Below, piece by piece: positions 36,247 through 48,811 of a stretch of 64,000 bases of DNA. Within the stretch, counting starts at the first letter, position 1. Every line of letters begins with the position of its first letter. The stretch is from Trametes villosa (taxonomy: Eukaryota; Basidiomycota; Agaricomycetes; Polyporales; Polyporaceae), in assembly GCA_002964805.2 (NCBI GenBank), contig PUDQ02000032.1, positions 496,001 through 560,000 on the forward strand, read 5' to 3'. A program made the position numbers and the translations under genes. Under the pieces are notes generated by a model. That model ran no database searches, had not been told where the DNA came from, and saw only the letters and a program-made list of their open reading frames with translations.

Positions 36247-38140
36247 ATGGCCGATTCAACGACAGACACCACGCAGACCGAAGGCGATAGCCCGGAGGGT
36301 TCAGACAAACCGCCGCATGGTGGGTACCCGCTCCATCCCTCCTCCTGCATTGCTCACTCCTCAGCTCCCCCGACGCGCAGCGCAACCCAACGGCAAGTCT
36401 CGCTCCCGCCGACCCTCCGCCCAAGGCAGGGCTATAGCCACAAACGGCACCCCTCAGGTAGACGCTCACATCCCTCTACCGCCCCCCGACACCCACCTTT
36501 ACGACAAGTCTCCCGGCCACACCCGCAAGAGCCTGGAGGAAATCGAACGGCTCGGCAAGTTCGACAAGCTCGCCATGAACGGCGTCGCGCCCCACCTCAA
36601 GCACAACTCCTCCTCGACGACCGGCTCCATCACGCCCTCCTCCAGCGAGTCCCCCTCCGCCTCGGAATGCGAGAGCTGGAGCGTCCCCTCCACCCAGCCG
36701 CCCAGCAGGGCTCCCAGCATGTCCGCTGGGGTTTCAGGGGGCAAAATCACTGCTCCTGTCAAACAGCCGACGTCCAAGGTTGCGCCGAAGAAGGAACTTC
36801 CCCCTCCCACGGCCCCGCGGATATCGCCGACTCCCTCCACGGGAGATGAGAAGTCCACGCGCAAGGGCCCGCCCTCCGTCCACTCCGATTCCGGAGGCCA
36901 GAAGTTCACGCTCAAGGACCTGCTCGGCGCTCCCAAGCTCGTCCGCCGTTCGTCGGCACGCTCCAACGCCAGCAGCAAGAAGTCCAATTCAGATCGCGAT
37001 GGGCGCTCTGACGCTGGAGGGAGCACCGTGAGCCTGCTGAAGAAGTACGGTGTGTGCGAGAAGGTGGCGATCGGGAAGGGCGCGACCTCCGTCGTCCGCC
37101 TGGCCCACAAGTGGGATCGCTCCGAGGAGAAGCTGTACGCCGTCAAGGTTCGTTGCCCATATCGGTGAGCGGCGAGCATGACTAATGCCTCCGCTATGTA
37201 GGAGTTCCGGAAGCGGAGAAAGAACGAGACGGAGAAGGAGTACGTCAAGAAGCTTACAGCCGAGTTCTGCATATCGTCGACGCTCCACCATCCCAACATC
37301 GTCGAGACCGTCGATCTCGTCCAGGACGAAGCGCAGCACTGGTGCGAGGTCATGGAGTTCTGCCCCGGAGGCGATTTGTATGCGGCGATCAAGCGTGGTG
37401 GCATGTCGCCCAGCGAGGTCGAGTGCTGCTTCAAGCAGATCTTGACCGGTGTCGCCTATCTCCACAGTCAAGGTGTGGCTCATCGCGATATCAAGCCGGA
37501 GAACTTGTTCTTCGACATGCAGGGCCATCTGAAGGTGCGTAGCTGACTTCACTGATCCCCGTCCGCCAGAGCTGATTGCTTCGATAATGAAGATTGGTGA
37601 CTACGGCGCGTCGACCGTATACCGTCTGCCCTGGGAGCAGACCATCCACATGTCTACGGGACTCTGCGGCAGCGAGCCGTACATTGCTCCAGAGCAGTTC
37701 CTGGGCAAACGTAAGCAGTCGATGTTGCCTCACGCGCATACATCTCCCTAATCATTCGGGTTCTTGGGCATTCAGCCTATGACGCCCGTCTGGTCGACAT
37801 CTGGGCGTGCGGCATCGTCTACTACTGCCTGCACTTCCAAGAGCTCCCGTGGACCGTGGCGCAGCCGACCGACCAGCTTTTCTCGGCCTACGTCGCCGCG
37901 TGCAATACCCCGTCGCAGTCGGCCTGCCCGCCCACGATCAACAACCTCTCCCCGCGCGCGTGCAGACCGCTCATCCGCAAGATGCTCGAGCCGAATCCGA
38001 AGCTGCGGTCGCTCATCGAGGACATCATGAAGCACCCGTGGATTCAGGGCATCGAGATCTGCCACGACGCGGAGAAGGCGACGCACAAGCACAGCAACGC
38101 CGTCCTGATGCAGAATTCCCCGGTCCAGGTCGTTTCCTGA
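36247..38140 (+). CDS. HAL4/SAT4-type Ser/Thr protein kinase (HAL/NPR family)
   Basis: Fungal kinases of this family (Hal4/Sat4, Hal5, Npr1) control plasma-membrane transporters and ion homeostasis. The start at 36247 gives MADSTTDTTQTEGDSPEG; the first intron ends at the second of two near CAGs, needed to enter the frame AQPNGKSRSRRPSAQGRA. A 260-residue Ser/Pro-rich regulatory region precedes the kinase domain: glycine loop IGKGATSVVRLAHK, ATP lysine LYAVKEF, catalytic loop GVAHRDIKPENLFF, then KIGDYGAS in place of DFG, GLCGSEPYIAPEQFL and DIWACGIVYYCL. All catalytic residues are present; only the Phe of DFG is Tyr. The C-terminus ends NSPVQVVS. The target transporter is unknown. Confidence 0.85.
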
Positions 38141-38887
38141 ATGGACCCCAGCGCGCCGTCGGGAGATTTATGGAGGCTGCTCTTCCCCATGCTGTGTTTT
38201 TGTAGGTTCTCGGCTCGACCAGAGGCTGCGACGCGACGGTCCCCTTCGTCTCTTTCTGCCTTTGTGTCCCTCTTGACTCTCATGCGCGGCCCGTTACCCC
38301 TCTCTTTCTCTTTATTGCCTTCCGCCGCTTTATTGCCACGACGACCCTTGATGTAGAAGTAGTACTTCCCCTTATTGATCGGCTCGTACCTAGCACATGT
38401 GCTCACCCTCGAGCCCCGCGGTTCCCGGCGGGCTGCGCGCGCCCACGGCGGTTTGGCGCGAGTGGGCTGGCGGCGGCCGTCTCTGCTTGCGGCCTCGCCG
38501 CTGCCCCTCGCTTTGGTACGGACGTTTGCGAACGGGCTTGGGCTTCACGACCTCGACAGGACTCGGCATGTTGTAATGATAACGACGCCTGTACCGTACC
38601 GGATTGCATAATCCCATCATTCTTGCGCATACAAACCGGCGGTGGTAAGCAACGACGCTCGCATAAGACGGAGCAGCGCTTTCTCTAGCAAGCTTGCATA
38701 ACAACGGCTTCATAAGCAAGCCTTTCGAAGACGACGATGACGTCTGCTAGGCGTTTGTTTGGGATTGTTAGGCTAGAGCCCCGGATGCTAACAAGGCCAA
38801 GCAGCGGTCCGATATGGCAATGCCTCCGGTCACTGGCTGTGGCATCAGAACCTTGCGCAGTCCTGCGGATACCATCCGACCCCCACC
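38141..38887. other. Intergenic region kinase-VPS4
   Basis: The 747 bp hold the 3' flank of the kinase and the promoter of VPS4. Nothing else recognised. Confidence 0.5.
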
Positions 38888-40617
38888 ATGTCCCACAACT
38901 TAGACGTGAGTGGCTCCCCCAGCCTCGCCTTCAAGCCACGCTGCTAACCACAGAAGTCAGCGCGCCATCGAGATCGTGCAGCGCGCGATCGAGGAGGACA
39001 AGGCGAACAACTATGATGAGGCGTACAAGCTGTACTCGAACGCGCTCGACTACTTCATGCTCGCGCTCAAGTGTACGCGTTTCCCCCTCCCTTTCCGTGT
39101 CTGCCGTGGCGCGCGTGGCTGAGCACAGGGCGCGCAGATGAGAAGAACGAGAAGAGCAAGACGCTGATCAAGTCCAAGTTCACCGAGTACCTGAACCGCG
39201 CGGAGACGCTCAAGGAGTACCTCGCGAACAAGGACGACAAGCGCGCGAAGAAGGCCGTCGGCGCGAACGGGATGGCGAACGGGGGCCCGGGCGGTGGGGG
39301 CAAGAAGTGCGTCTCTCCGCTCTCTCTCGGTCGCGTACGGCCGCTCATGGAGCCACTTACGCCTGTCCTTTGTCCCGATGCGCTGCAGGAAGGACGACGA
39401 GGACGACACTGACCCCGAGGTGAAGAAACTGCGGGCAGGCCTGCTCGGGGCGATCGTGTCGGAGAAGCCGAACGTGAAGTGGGAGGACGTCGCGGGTCTC
39501 GAGTCGGCCAAGGAGGCACTGAAGGAGGCCGTGATCTTGCCGATCAAATTCCCCCACCTGTTCACCGGGAAGCGCACCCCGTGGAAGGGCATACTGCTGT
39601 ACGGCCCGCCAGGGACGGGCAAGTCCTATCTCGCGAAGGCGGTCGCGACGGAGGCGAAGGGCACGTTCTTCAGCGTCAGCTCGAGTGACCTGGTGAGCAA
39701 GTGGCAGGGAGAGTCGGAGAGGTGCGTCCCGTCTTCTATCCCCGCGGTCCTGATATGCTGAAGGGGCGTGCGCGCATCGCGTGCAGGCTGGTGCGGCAGC
39801 TGTTCGAGATGGCGCGCGAGAACAAGCCCGCAATCATCTTCATCGACGAGGTCGACTCGCTCGCGGGCACGCGAAACGAGGGCGAGTCCGAGGGCTCGCG
39901 GCGAATCAAGACGGAGTTCCTGGTGCAGATGAACGGCGTGGGACACGACGACACGGGCGTGCTCGTCCTCGGCGCGACGAACATCCCGTGGCAGCTGGAT
40001 AACGCGATCAAGCGAAGGTACCGAGCGCGCCCCCGCCCCCTGTCGCGTCGTATCTTAACACACACTACGTCAGGTTCGAAAAGAGGATATACATTCCCCT
40101 CCCCGGACCGGAGGCGCGCAGACGAATGTTTGAGTTGCACGTCGGCGACACGCCCTGCGAACTGTCGAACAAGGACTACCGACTTCTTGCGGATAAGACG
40201 GACGGGTGCGTCATTGCCGCCTTCTGAGGGCTGGAAGCCGTCTCTCATTCACGAACAGGTACTCGGGGTCGGACATTGCGATTGTGGTTCGGGATGCCCT
40301 GATGCAGCCGGTCCGCAAGGTCCTGTCCGCGACACATTTCAAGTATCTCGCCGACGCGAAGAAGTGGACGCCGTGTTCTCCGGGGGATCCGGATGCCGAG
40401 GAGAAGGCGTGGACGGACATCGAGAGCGACGAATTGCTCGAGCCGCCTTTGCGCATAGCCGACTTCTTGAAGTCTCTCGACAGCGTAAGGCCGACTGTCA
40501 CCGCGGACGACATCAAGAAGCACGACCAATGGACACTAGAGTCCGGTAAGTTTCGCTTCTTGGACCTTGGGCCTGAGGCACGGGCTGATCGGTTCGCCAG
40601 GGAACGAGGGGGCATGA
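38888..40617 (+). CDS. vps4: VPS4, AAA ATPase of the ESCRT pathway
   Basis: VPS4 disassembles ESCRT-III filaments during multivesicular-body sorting, cytokinesis and membrane repair. Exon 1 is only MSHNLD (start 38888); the next exon begins after GTCAG and reads [20 protein letters not shown], the first helices of the MIT domain. The linker is Gly/Lys-rich. The AAA domain has [19 protein letters not shown], Walker [16 protein letters not shown], Walker [19 protein letters not shown] and the arginine-finger region [16 protein letters not shown]. The beta domain and C-terminal helix follow, with the last intron inside ESG and a terminal NEGA, giving the family ending near ESGNEGA at 40617. Complete and apparently functional. 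Confidence 0.95.
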
Positions 40618-41235
40618 GCAGACGTGTTGTATTATTCCTGTTGTACTATTGCGCTATCCATTACGGCTTATGGAACCGGACAGTCTTGACGCCTTGACGC
40701 GAGCGATGCAGGCGGGGCGGCAGCGCCCCTTCTCCTGTCAACCCGGCAGGTCCAGTTCTCGTCGGCACCGACGACACTCGCGTTCTGCGCACCCTATCGG
40801 CGCGCGATCTTGATTTGCGGGAGCAGAGGCTGCTTGCGCACGCACTCCGCCCGCACCGTCCACGATTTGCGTGTGAGCGCCGCGAGGCACGTCCAGGTCG
40901 CGTCCGGGTGCGCCCCTCGCTGTCTCCACCCGCACGCGTGCGCTCACCTTCTCCCCGCGATCTAGGTGCCTAGGGACGGCTGGCCTGCGGCGGTTTATGC
41001 CCACTGGGGGTGCGGGCTGCGTTCCAGCGTCCGTTCCATGCACGGGGTCTGGCGCGCGGGCGTGCTTCTCATTCATCCGCGCTTTCTCCCGAGGCGCCCG
41101 GAGCGCTGCTGATGCGCTCTTCCTGCTCTCCGGCTGGAAGGTTGGGCCTGGACAGTCAGGGCGGCGATAACTGGCATTCCTTTGAGCATTGCGTTCGGGA
41201 AGAGCAGGGATGCCGTAGACAGCTGCTTGCTGCAG
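40618..41235. other. Intergenic region upstream of the secreted-protein gene
   Basis: A 186-codon minus-strand frame here is compositional. Nothing else recognised before the TATA box at 41236. Confidence 0.5.
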
Positions 41236-41242
41236 TATAAAA
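41236..41242 (+). promoter_or_regulatory. TATA box of the secreted-protein gene
   Basis: TATAAAA lies 100-106 bp before the ATG at 41342; a CAC/CAA-rich leader fills the gap, as in highly expressed basidiomycete secreted-protein genes. Confidence 0.7.
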
Positions 41243-41341
41243 GGCCGCTGCTGTGAGTGCTTGAAGGTCAGTTCACCGAAGACAACCTCGAGACACACAG
41301 CTCAACCACCACACCACCACACCTCTAACCACTTACACGCA

Positions 41342-41986
41342 ATGCTCTTCACCACCTCCCTCCTCACCTCCCTCCTCACCGCCGTGGCCTCCGCCTCCGC
41401 CTCGGTCCTGCCCGCCCGCCAGGCCCCGTCGAACTGGCAGAGCCCCTTCACGGGGTCGATCGTCACGCCCGTAGAGAACCAGACGATGTCGTTCGGCGGC
41501 GCCTTCCCGTTCGCGTACACCGTCTCGGACTGGTGCGAGCCCGCGTTCGCGCCGTTCACGGTATACCTCACGGCGGGCGCCGCGCCGCCCGCGTTCGAGA
41601 ACGTGACGACGTCCGGGACGCTCGCGGGCGGCGCGTTCGTGTTCGACTTCGGGAAGTTTGTTGTGTCGCGCTTCGGTGAGTGTGTCCCTTAGCGCTCGAG
41701 GTCTCGATGCTGAAGCCTGTGCTTGGCTATGTGTAGGCCTCCCGCAGCAGGGGACGCCGCCGCCGTCGAGTCTGACTATGCCGACGGTCGATCAGCTTGT
41801 GCATGGGCTCAACGCTGACACGAAGATGTTCCTCACCGTCATAGAGGAGTTCGACGGTTGTCCCGTGAGTCCCCGCTTTCGACCTCGGTATCCATCAGTG
41901 GCTCACCGTGACACTTGGGTCGACAGGGACACATCGCGGTCGAATACGGCATGGTCTCTACACCGATCGGCGTTGGCTCTGTGTAA
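41342..41986 (+). CDS. Small secreted protein
   Basis: Three exons (41342-41675, 41737-41864, 41927-41986) join in frame to 173 residues. The N-terminus is a clear signal peptide: MLFTTSLLTSLLTAVASASA, with likely cleavage near ASA or a little later, and a possible dibasic-free ARQ site afterwards. The mature protein is Pro/Thr/Phe-rich (FTGSIVTPVENQTMSFGGAF, then YTVSDWCEPAFAPFTVYLTA) with one N-glycosylation sequon in each of ENQT and ENVT. There are few cysteines (WCEP and DGCP), perhaps one disulphide. It ends STPIGVGSV without a GPI signal. It looks like the immunoglobulin-like secreted proteins common in wood-decay fungi, but I do not recognise a named family. Confidence 0.75.
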
Positions 41987-42804
41987 CGCTCATAGTGGGC
42001 AAAGCAGTACAAAATGGCTTCGAGTCGCTCAAAAGGACATTAGGTTCGTTGCTGTGCATCATCGCAAGCCATCGTCAGTGGACTGACTGATAATCATCTG
42101 CCAGGAATGCTTTAGTGTTTGGCATTGGCAGTTCGATGTATTCTGACTCCATAGAAGGTGTCTGCGGACATGTGGACAGAGGTTATTGTATAAACGCTGA
42201 GTCCGTTCTTAAGTTCGCGCCGCCTATGGTGCCGCAAGGCGGCGCTTTCTGTCGCCGCCTCGGGTGTTGCTTCCGAGCGTACGCCGCATTCTCCCGGTCT
42301 GGCGGCGCTCAACGGCACAAACAGGGCTTTGTAAGTCATCGCCACCACTCAGCAAACTACGACGGCGCTTCGCACCCGCACTTGACTAACTCGCCGCGCA
42401 CAAATCCTCGCGCATCCCATTCATGGTTTTCACTTCCCCTACTGACTCATCTCTGCCCTCCATGCTTCGAAGGCCGGATATCCCAGGCAGCGCCTCGTGG
42501 AAGCTGTGTTGTGTGGGCGCAACACGCGGACGAAGCGCCGGCGCCTGTGACAATTAGCCGCTGACGGAAAAGGCAAGCGGGGGCTATAAGAGGGCGTGCT
42601 GGGGAACAATGGCGTGGCCCACGCACCGACCCACGCACAACGCCACCCGGATTGGTATAAAGGATCAGGTCCGTCCGCCCCCTCCCAGAGATCACCTCGC
42701 CCGCACTTACCCTCCGCCACTGTGCCGCAGTCAGCAGCAGCAATCGCCTTTCAGTGTCACCACCACCACCGCCACTGTCGAGAACCTTCCAGCGAGTTAT
42801 AGTC
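41987..42804. other. Intergenic region with two TATA-like boxes
   Basis: TATAAGA at 42585-42591 and TATAAAG at 42656-42662 precede the start at 42805; the second, 143-149 bp upstream, is the better promoter candidate. Otherwise nothing recognised. Confidence 0.5.
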
Positions 42805-43362
42805 ATGGCCGTCACGAAACGTGCTTTTGGGCAGCTCTGGGCGCGCACGCCCCAGGCGAGCGACGATGACGAGCACCCGCCGAACTCGGAGTACGAAGAG
42901 TACTCGAGCGATCTTTCTGAGCTGGACAGCGCCACGCCGAGTGAAGATGAATCGTCCCCTGACACTGAAATGTACGACGACGAGGAAACGAAGTATGACG
43001 ACGAAGAGTATTACGATTTCCAAGTAGGTCGCAATTGTCCGGTACTAACGTAAGAAGCGGAGCTGACATGCGGTAATAGCGGCGTGATAGTGTTTGGGTG
43101 AAGCCGAAGGGTACCTCGACATGGTATCAAGGCGTAATCACCAAGATCCAGCAACCTACCGAATCACTACAGGTAAGGATACAGTAGCCCAGCATTTTAT
43201 AGGCCTATCTGACCTTTTGCTATACAGCAGAAGAGGTATCCGCTATACCTTGTCGTTTTCCGACGATATCACGCGAACCTCCGCGCATGGTTCTCTCCCC
43301 TCGAGGGCAACATGAGGCCGGACACTCCCCGCGTTCGGGCTCTTGTACACGGGTCATCATAG
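42805..43362 (+). CDS. Short acidic protein with Tudor/SH3-like core
   Basis: Exons 42805-43023, 43080-43172 and 43228-43362 join in phase 0 to 148 residues; the total is a multiple of three. The first exon (MAVTKRAFGQLWARTPQASD) becomes very acidic and tyrosine-rich (EEYSSDLSELDSATPSED, then YDDEETKYDDEEYYDFQ). The spliced second and third exons read RRDSVWVKPKGTSTWYQGVI and KRYPLYLVVFRRYHANLRAW, then FSPLEGNMRPDTPRVRALV. The pattern V-W-V-K...WYQGxI...YLVxF...WFSPLxGxxxPDTP looks like a small beta-barrel of the Tudor/PWWP/chromo-barrel kind. Such proteins are seen in other basidiomycetes as uncharacterised short proteins. A chromatin or histone-binding role is only an inference. Confidence 0.65.
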
Positions 43363-43785
43363 ACTACGGACGATGTCTCTTCGGACCACGCGGATCTAAT
43401 TCTCGACATCTGTACTGTATACTGATATACCCCACACGCCGCTATGTATCCTACACATCATGTATTCGCCACCCGAACGCCTTGTATCGATGTAGCTTTC
43501 CCCATATCCGCTTACAGTCCGCATCGTCACGATGACTCGCCCCATGTCCTTCTCCTGCGCCGATGGCCAAATCTCATGCGAAAAAGCCGGAGCTTGACTG
43601 AATATCCGAGCTCGGTGCGCCGTGGTGGGCCTGGATAGGGAAGGCCAGATGCGCCGGCGGCTGCGAGAACATGATTGGATAAGCGCCCACCGGTCCCCAC
43701 TCGAGAAGTTGCGCCACAGCTTCAGCCCGCCACTTTCCTTCCTCCCTCTCCCTGCCCCCCATCCCCCGCCCCATCGTTCGCAGCG
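43363..43785. other. Intergenic region upstream of CAND1
   Basis: The 423 bp include a CT-rich leader directly before the CAND1 start. Nothing else recognised. Confidence 0.5.
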
Positions 43786-46700
43786 ATGACGAAGACGTAT
43801 ATCATGAACGGTCTGGTGGAGAAGGTAGTATCGCGTCGCCACATTGATCGCGCATGCACTGACGCACGCGATGTAGATGCAATCCCCAGACCAGGACTTC
43901 CGGTGCGTGACCACCGCTCCGACGCGTTTGCACATCGTCTGACGCGAATCGGGTCAGGTACATGGGCCTGAATGACCTTCTTCTGGAGATCAAGCAAGAT
44001 CCCAACAGCTTCTTGGGCGATGAGGCTGCGGAGAACAAAGTGCTCCGCCAAGTACTCGCGCTCGTGGAGGACAAGATCTCAGAAGTGAAGAATCAGGCAG
44101 TCAAATGGTGCGCATTGCATACAATAGTGTGGCTCATATGCTTACAAGCATGGCGGACTAGTCTAGGGCAACTCATCAAGATCATTCGCGAAACCCAGAT
44201 GGAGTACGTCGTGGACAAGCTGATTGACTTCTCCGCCGGCAAGGACGAGGAGCTCCGGGACATCGCTGGGCTAGGTGCGCAAATGAGGACTTGCGCAACT
44301 TAGTACAGGATATTCAATTCGGCTCCCTCATCAATAGCTCTGAAGACTATCACTTCCGAGCTTCCCCCGGAAGGCAAGATCGCGCTCAAGGCTTGCGAGA
44401 AGCTTACTCCCAAGCTCCTCGGGCAGCTGCAGAATGTGAGCGGCACAGTATGCTGGGGCAACGGCAATGGGTTACTGACTGTCAACTTCTGCAGTCGGGC
44501 ACACCCCCAGAGACCCTCATCGAGACCCTCTCAATCCTCTCAATCCTAATCAGCCGCTTCCCAGGATACATCATTAACCTGGAGGTCCAACCCATCCAAG
44601 TACTGACGCCTATGCTCTCTCATGCCCGCCCAGCAGTGCGGAAACGGGCTATCACGACTCTGGCGCAGTTCCTGCCCTACTCTCAACCCCAGCATTTTAC
44701 CGAGCTGTTGAGCGCATACATTGTTCCTGGCTTGGTACCCTCTGCCAACCTGGAGAAGCAGCGTACAGTCGTGCAGCTCGTTGCCGCAGTGGCGCGGCAT
44801 TCCCCACATCAAATTGCGCCCGCTTTGGGAGATATTGTGCCGAGTATCCTGAAGGACTCACAACGCGACGATGAGGAGCTCCGCGAGAGCTCTCTGCAGG
44901 TAGGCCTAGCTTCGATCTCCCCGTTTTCAGCTAATAGTGACCATTCCGCTCTAAGGCGCTGGAAGCACTCGTACTCCGGTGTCCCACCGAGATCACGCCC
45001 TTCCTCAGCTCGACTATTCAAGTCGGCAACCAGTATATCAAGTATGACCCGGTTAGTAGCTTGCTTCCATCGTGCTACACCAGAGATTAATGTTTTCCAG
45101 AATTACGCTGGTGGCGACGATGATGAGGACGAAGAGATGGCCGATGAGGATGACGAAGACGACGAAGAGCTAGGTGACGAGTCAGTCCCCGTTTTGGTGG
45201 TATCATGGGGTACATCCTGCTCACAGAATATCAGGTACGAGGATGATGAAGATACGTCCTACAAGATCCGGCGTTCAGCGACGAAACTACTTGCTGCGGT
45301 AATCGCCACACGACCAGAACTACTGACGACGCTGTACAAGGAAGTCTCGCCAGTCCTCATCTCTCGGTTCGGTGATCGCGAGGAGACCGTTCGCCTGGAG
45401 GTCTGGTCTACCTACGGCGTGCTTCTGACTCAGACCGGCGTATACGGCGGAACCCCTCAGAGCAATGCGGCACACACGGTAGGAGGGAAGCGCAAGCGCG
45501 AAGAAGGCATGGAGGTCGAGGAGACTCCGTACGGACTGCTGCAGTCGCAAGTACCATCCCTTGCGAAGGCCTTGCTGAACCAGATAAAGTCGCCGAAGAC
45601 ACCTGCGCCGACACTCGAGGCTGGCTTCTCTTTGCTGCACAAGCTCCTGACCGTCCTCCCTGGTTCTCTTGCCAGCCAGTCTGCGCAAATTATCACGAAC
45701 GCGAAGAACGTGCTCTCTGCCTCGTCCCGAAGCTCCGCATCCCTGCAGGTGACCGCGCTCTCGTTCCTCGCGCTCTTCTTCTCGAAGCACCCTCCCTCGG
45801 TCTATGCTCCCCAGCTCGATTCTATTACGCCCTTCCTGCTCCAGGCACTCGCGGAGAAGCACCCCCGGATCGCCTCCGAGGCTTTCCGCAACTTCTCCGC
45901 CCTTCTCACCGCGATGCAGCCCGTGAAGAGCGGCCAGTGGGTCGAGCGCGTCTACGACGAGGCGGTCCGACGCCTGAGCAACCACGACACAGATGCAGAA
46001 GTGCGCTCGTGCGCCGAGGATGTCATTGGTGACCTCTGGATCTCTGCGACTGAGGTCGTGAAGACGAAGAACCGGAAAGAGTGGGAGTACATCTGCAGGA
46101 CGACGGGCCGGACGGATGGCGCGCTCAAGGTCGTCACCGAGGTCGCGACGAAGGTCGAGATTGACGACGCGTGGGTGAACGGCTCTGTCGAGTGGGTCAC
46201 TATCCTCCTGAAGAAGAGCGGACGCACGGGCAAGGTGGAAGCGTTCAACTGCCTGGATGCCCTGTTGAGGAGGTAAGCGACGTGCGCTCACCGGATAGTA
46301 CCCATACTCACCCGTAGAGCAGATACACCCAGATTCCGGACGACCTCTCCGCAAACCTCATCCCGACCCTCAAGGCCTACATCATCCCCACCGACATCCT
46401 CCTGCTCGGCGCGGCGCTCGAGATCATCGCGCTGCTGCTCGAGCTCGCGCCGAAGGCGACGTTCCCCGAGGTCGAGCGCGACGTGCTCGCGGACGTGTAC
46501 GCGATCTCGCACGCGCCGCTGCTCGCGGGCGCGCCGTTCGAGTCCGTGCTCGCCTTCTTCGCCGCGCTCGTCGAGGCGGACATGCAGATCGCGCCGCACG
46601 TCGTCGCGAACCTCGTCTCCGCCGTCGAGAAGGCCGCGCGCGCGGACGCGAGCCTCCCGAACGTCGCGAAGTGCGTCGGCCAGGTCGTGAAGGCGCAGCG

Positions 46701-48257
46701 TGCGGTCGCGGCGGGCACGATCGCCGAGTTCGCCCGGCATTTGAAGGTCTGTAGAATAACACCACTTGTTGGATGGCAGTTCGCTGACTCGTTTTCATAG
46801 CCGAGTTCGAAGGCAAAGCCCTCGCAGGTCGTGCTCAGTTTGCTCGTCATGGGCGAAGTTGGCCGCTTCATGTAAGTTCATCCCCAGATGCCGTATGATT
46901 GCACGCCTGACGGTAATACAGCGACATGTCGCCACAACACGACATCTTCACCCACGCGATCGAGCGGTTCACTGCGGATCAGGAGGAGGTACGCACCGCA
47001 GCCGCCTTTGCTGCAGGCAACATCGCGGTCGGGAACCTGCACCACTTCCTCCCTGTCATCGTCAAGATGGTCGAGAACGACCAGGAGAAGCGCCTGCTCT
47101 CCTTGCATGCACTCAAGGAGGTCAGTTACTCCCTCTCATCTTCACAATTGCTACAGGTCGGTTCTGACGAGCCGGGGATAGATCGTCACGCACTGCTCGC
47201 ACGGGCAGTTGGAGACCGTTGCGGACATGCTCTGGACGCCGTTGTTCGAGAACTCGGAGAACCAGGAGGAGACGACGCGCAACGTCGCCGCGGCGTGCCT
47301 CGGCAAGCTCACTACGACGCACCCAGCTCGTTATCTGCCTCAGCTTCAGGTAAGTTCTGTATACTTCATGACGTGGTGCAATGCTCACCCCTTCGATGTA
47401 GGCCCGCATCTCAGACCCGAACCCCTCTACGAGGGCGACCGTGCTGTCTGCGATCCGTTACACGTTCGCGGAAAGCCCGAATGCGTTCGACGAGCTCCTC
47501 GGCACCGTCATCATGGACTTCCTCGCGCTGCTCTCTGACCCCGACTTGGTGCGTTTGACAAACCGTTCTGTTCTCCAGATCAGACCACTCATCCGCGTCG
47601 TAGACCGTCCGCCGTCTCGCACTCTCAGCACTGAACTCCGCTGCTCGATCGAAACCGCATCTCATCCGCGATCACTTGCCTGCGCTCCTGCCGAGCCTGT
47701 ACAAGGAGACGCTCGTCAACCCGGACCTCATCCGTACGGTGCAGATGGGCCCCTGGACACACAAGGTCGATGACGGTCTCGAGGCGCGCAAGACGGCGTA
47801 CGAGACACTCTATACCCTGGTACGTAGCGTGGCGGACTTGCGCGGCGTTCACGTCCACTCATTGGTCAAATAGCTCGATACCTGCCTCTCACGGCTGGAC
47901 CTGCACGAGTTCCTCGGACACGTCACGGCGGGGCTCGCGGACGACTCGGACGAGGTCAAGGTGATCTGCCACATGATGCTGTTCCGGCTCGCGCAGGTGG
48001 CGCCGACGGCGACGGCGCAGCGGCTGGACGACCTGACGGCGCCGCTGGAGAAGAGCATCAAGGGCGCGACGGTGACGAAGGACACGGTGAAGCAGGACAT
48101 CGAGCGTGCGGCGGAGCTGCAGCGGAGCACGCTCCGCGCGGTCGCGGCACTGAGCAAGATCAGCCAGCCCGGCGCGAGCCCGAAGTTCGACGCGTTCGTC
48201 ACCGCGACGCAGAAGTCGGCCGAGACGGGCGCGGAGTTCAGGGAGCTCGTCGGGTGA
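43786..48257 (+). CDS. cand1: CAND1/TIP120, cullin-RING ligase exchange factor
   Basis: CAND1 wraps around cullin-RING scaffolds and exchanges substrate-receptor modules, including F-box proteins. The start at 43786 gives MTKTYIMNGLVEKMQSPDQD and GLNDLLLEIKQDPNSF. Many exons encode a continuous array of HEAT repeats of about 1,200 residues. The characteristic features are present: the acidic loop DDDEDEEMADEDDEDDEE, YEDDEDTSYKIRRSATKLLA, and the C-terminal part ending in FVTATQKSAETGAEFRELVG at 48257, which corresponds to the TIP120 domain. No break was found; exon-intron joins restore family sequence at each junction I inspected (for example AVKCLGQLIKII). Its location beside an F-box gene 18 kb away is probably chance. 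Confidence 0.92.
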
Positions 48258-48811
48258 GGCCTGGGCCGCAGTGCGCCTCCCTGCCCCCCTGCTACTGTCC
48301 TGTTGTGAAGAGAAGAGTCGAAGAAGACACCGAAGATGTTGTACCGAATGAAAGAGCGTCGAACGAATGTGCCCTGTAATCTGAACGTTTCTCCCGCCCC
48401 TCGCACATCATGCGTGCGTGTTGTCCTATCTCTGTAGTAGATATCTCGCGTAGTGCTGCCGTCCATCGATATCCCTGCTCAGTGCCCGTGCAATCTATGC
48501 TGTCTGCGGGTAATGTGTGCGCGCAGTGGGGGCGCGAGATAAGAGGGCGCTACGAACGGGGAGGGGGGCGGGAGGCGCTGGCGGAGGATGTCTGGATCGT
48601 GATCCGTGGGCGGGGGGACGGATGACGCGGGCGTACTGAACGCGCCCGATCGTTCGCGGCGCTCTGCGCGACTGCAGGTCGTCTGACTCGGATCCTCTCC
48701 GTCCTCCTCGATCGTACAAATATAATGCCTCGCTCTCTGGCCAGCTCAGACCTCCGCCCTCGCCGTAACCCCTCCTGCTTTCTTCTCTCTAGCTAGAACG
48801 TCTTGCAAGCC
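48258..48811. other. Intergenic region upstream of PRODH copy 1
   Basis: A TATA-like TATAATG at 48721-48727 lies about 90 bp before the ATG at 48812. The rest is unremarkable. Confidence 0.5.

Noticed and set aside
45320..46354. 344-codon minus ORF
   Set aside because: Antisense shadow of CAND1 exons, which carry the conserved sequence.
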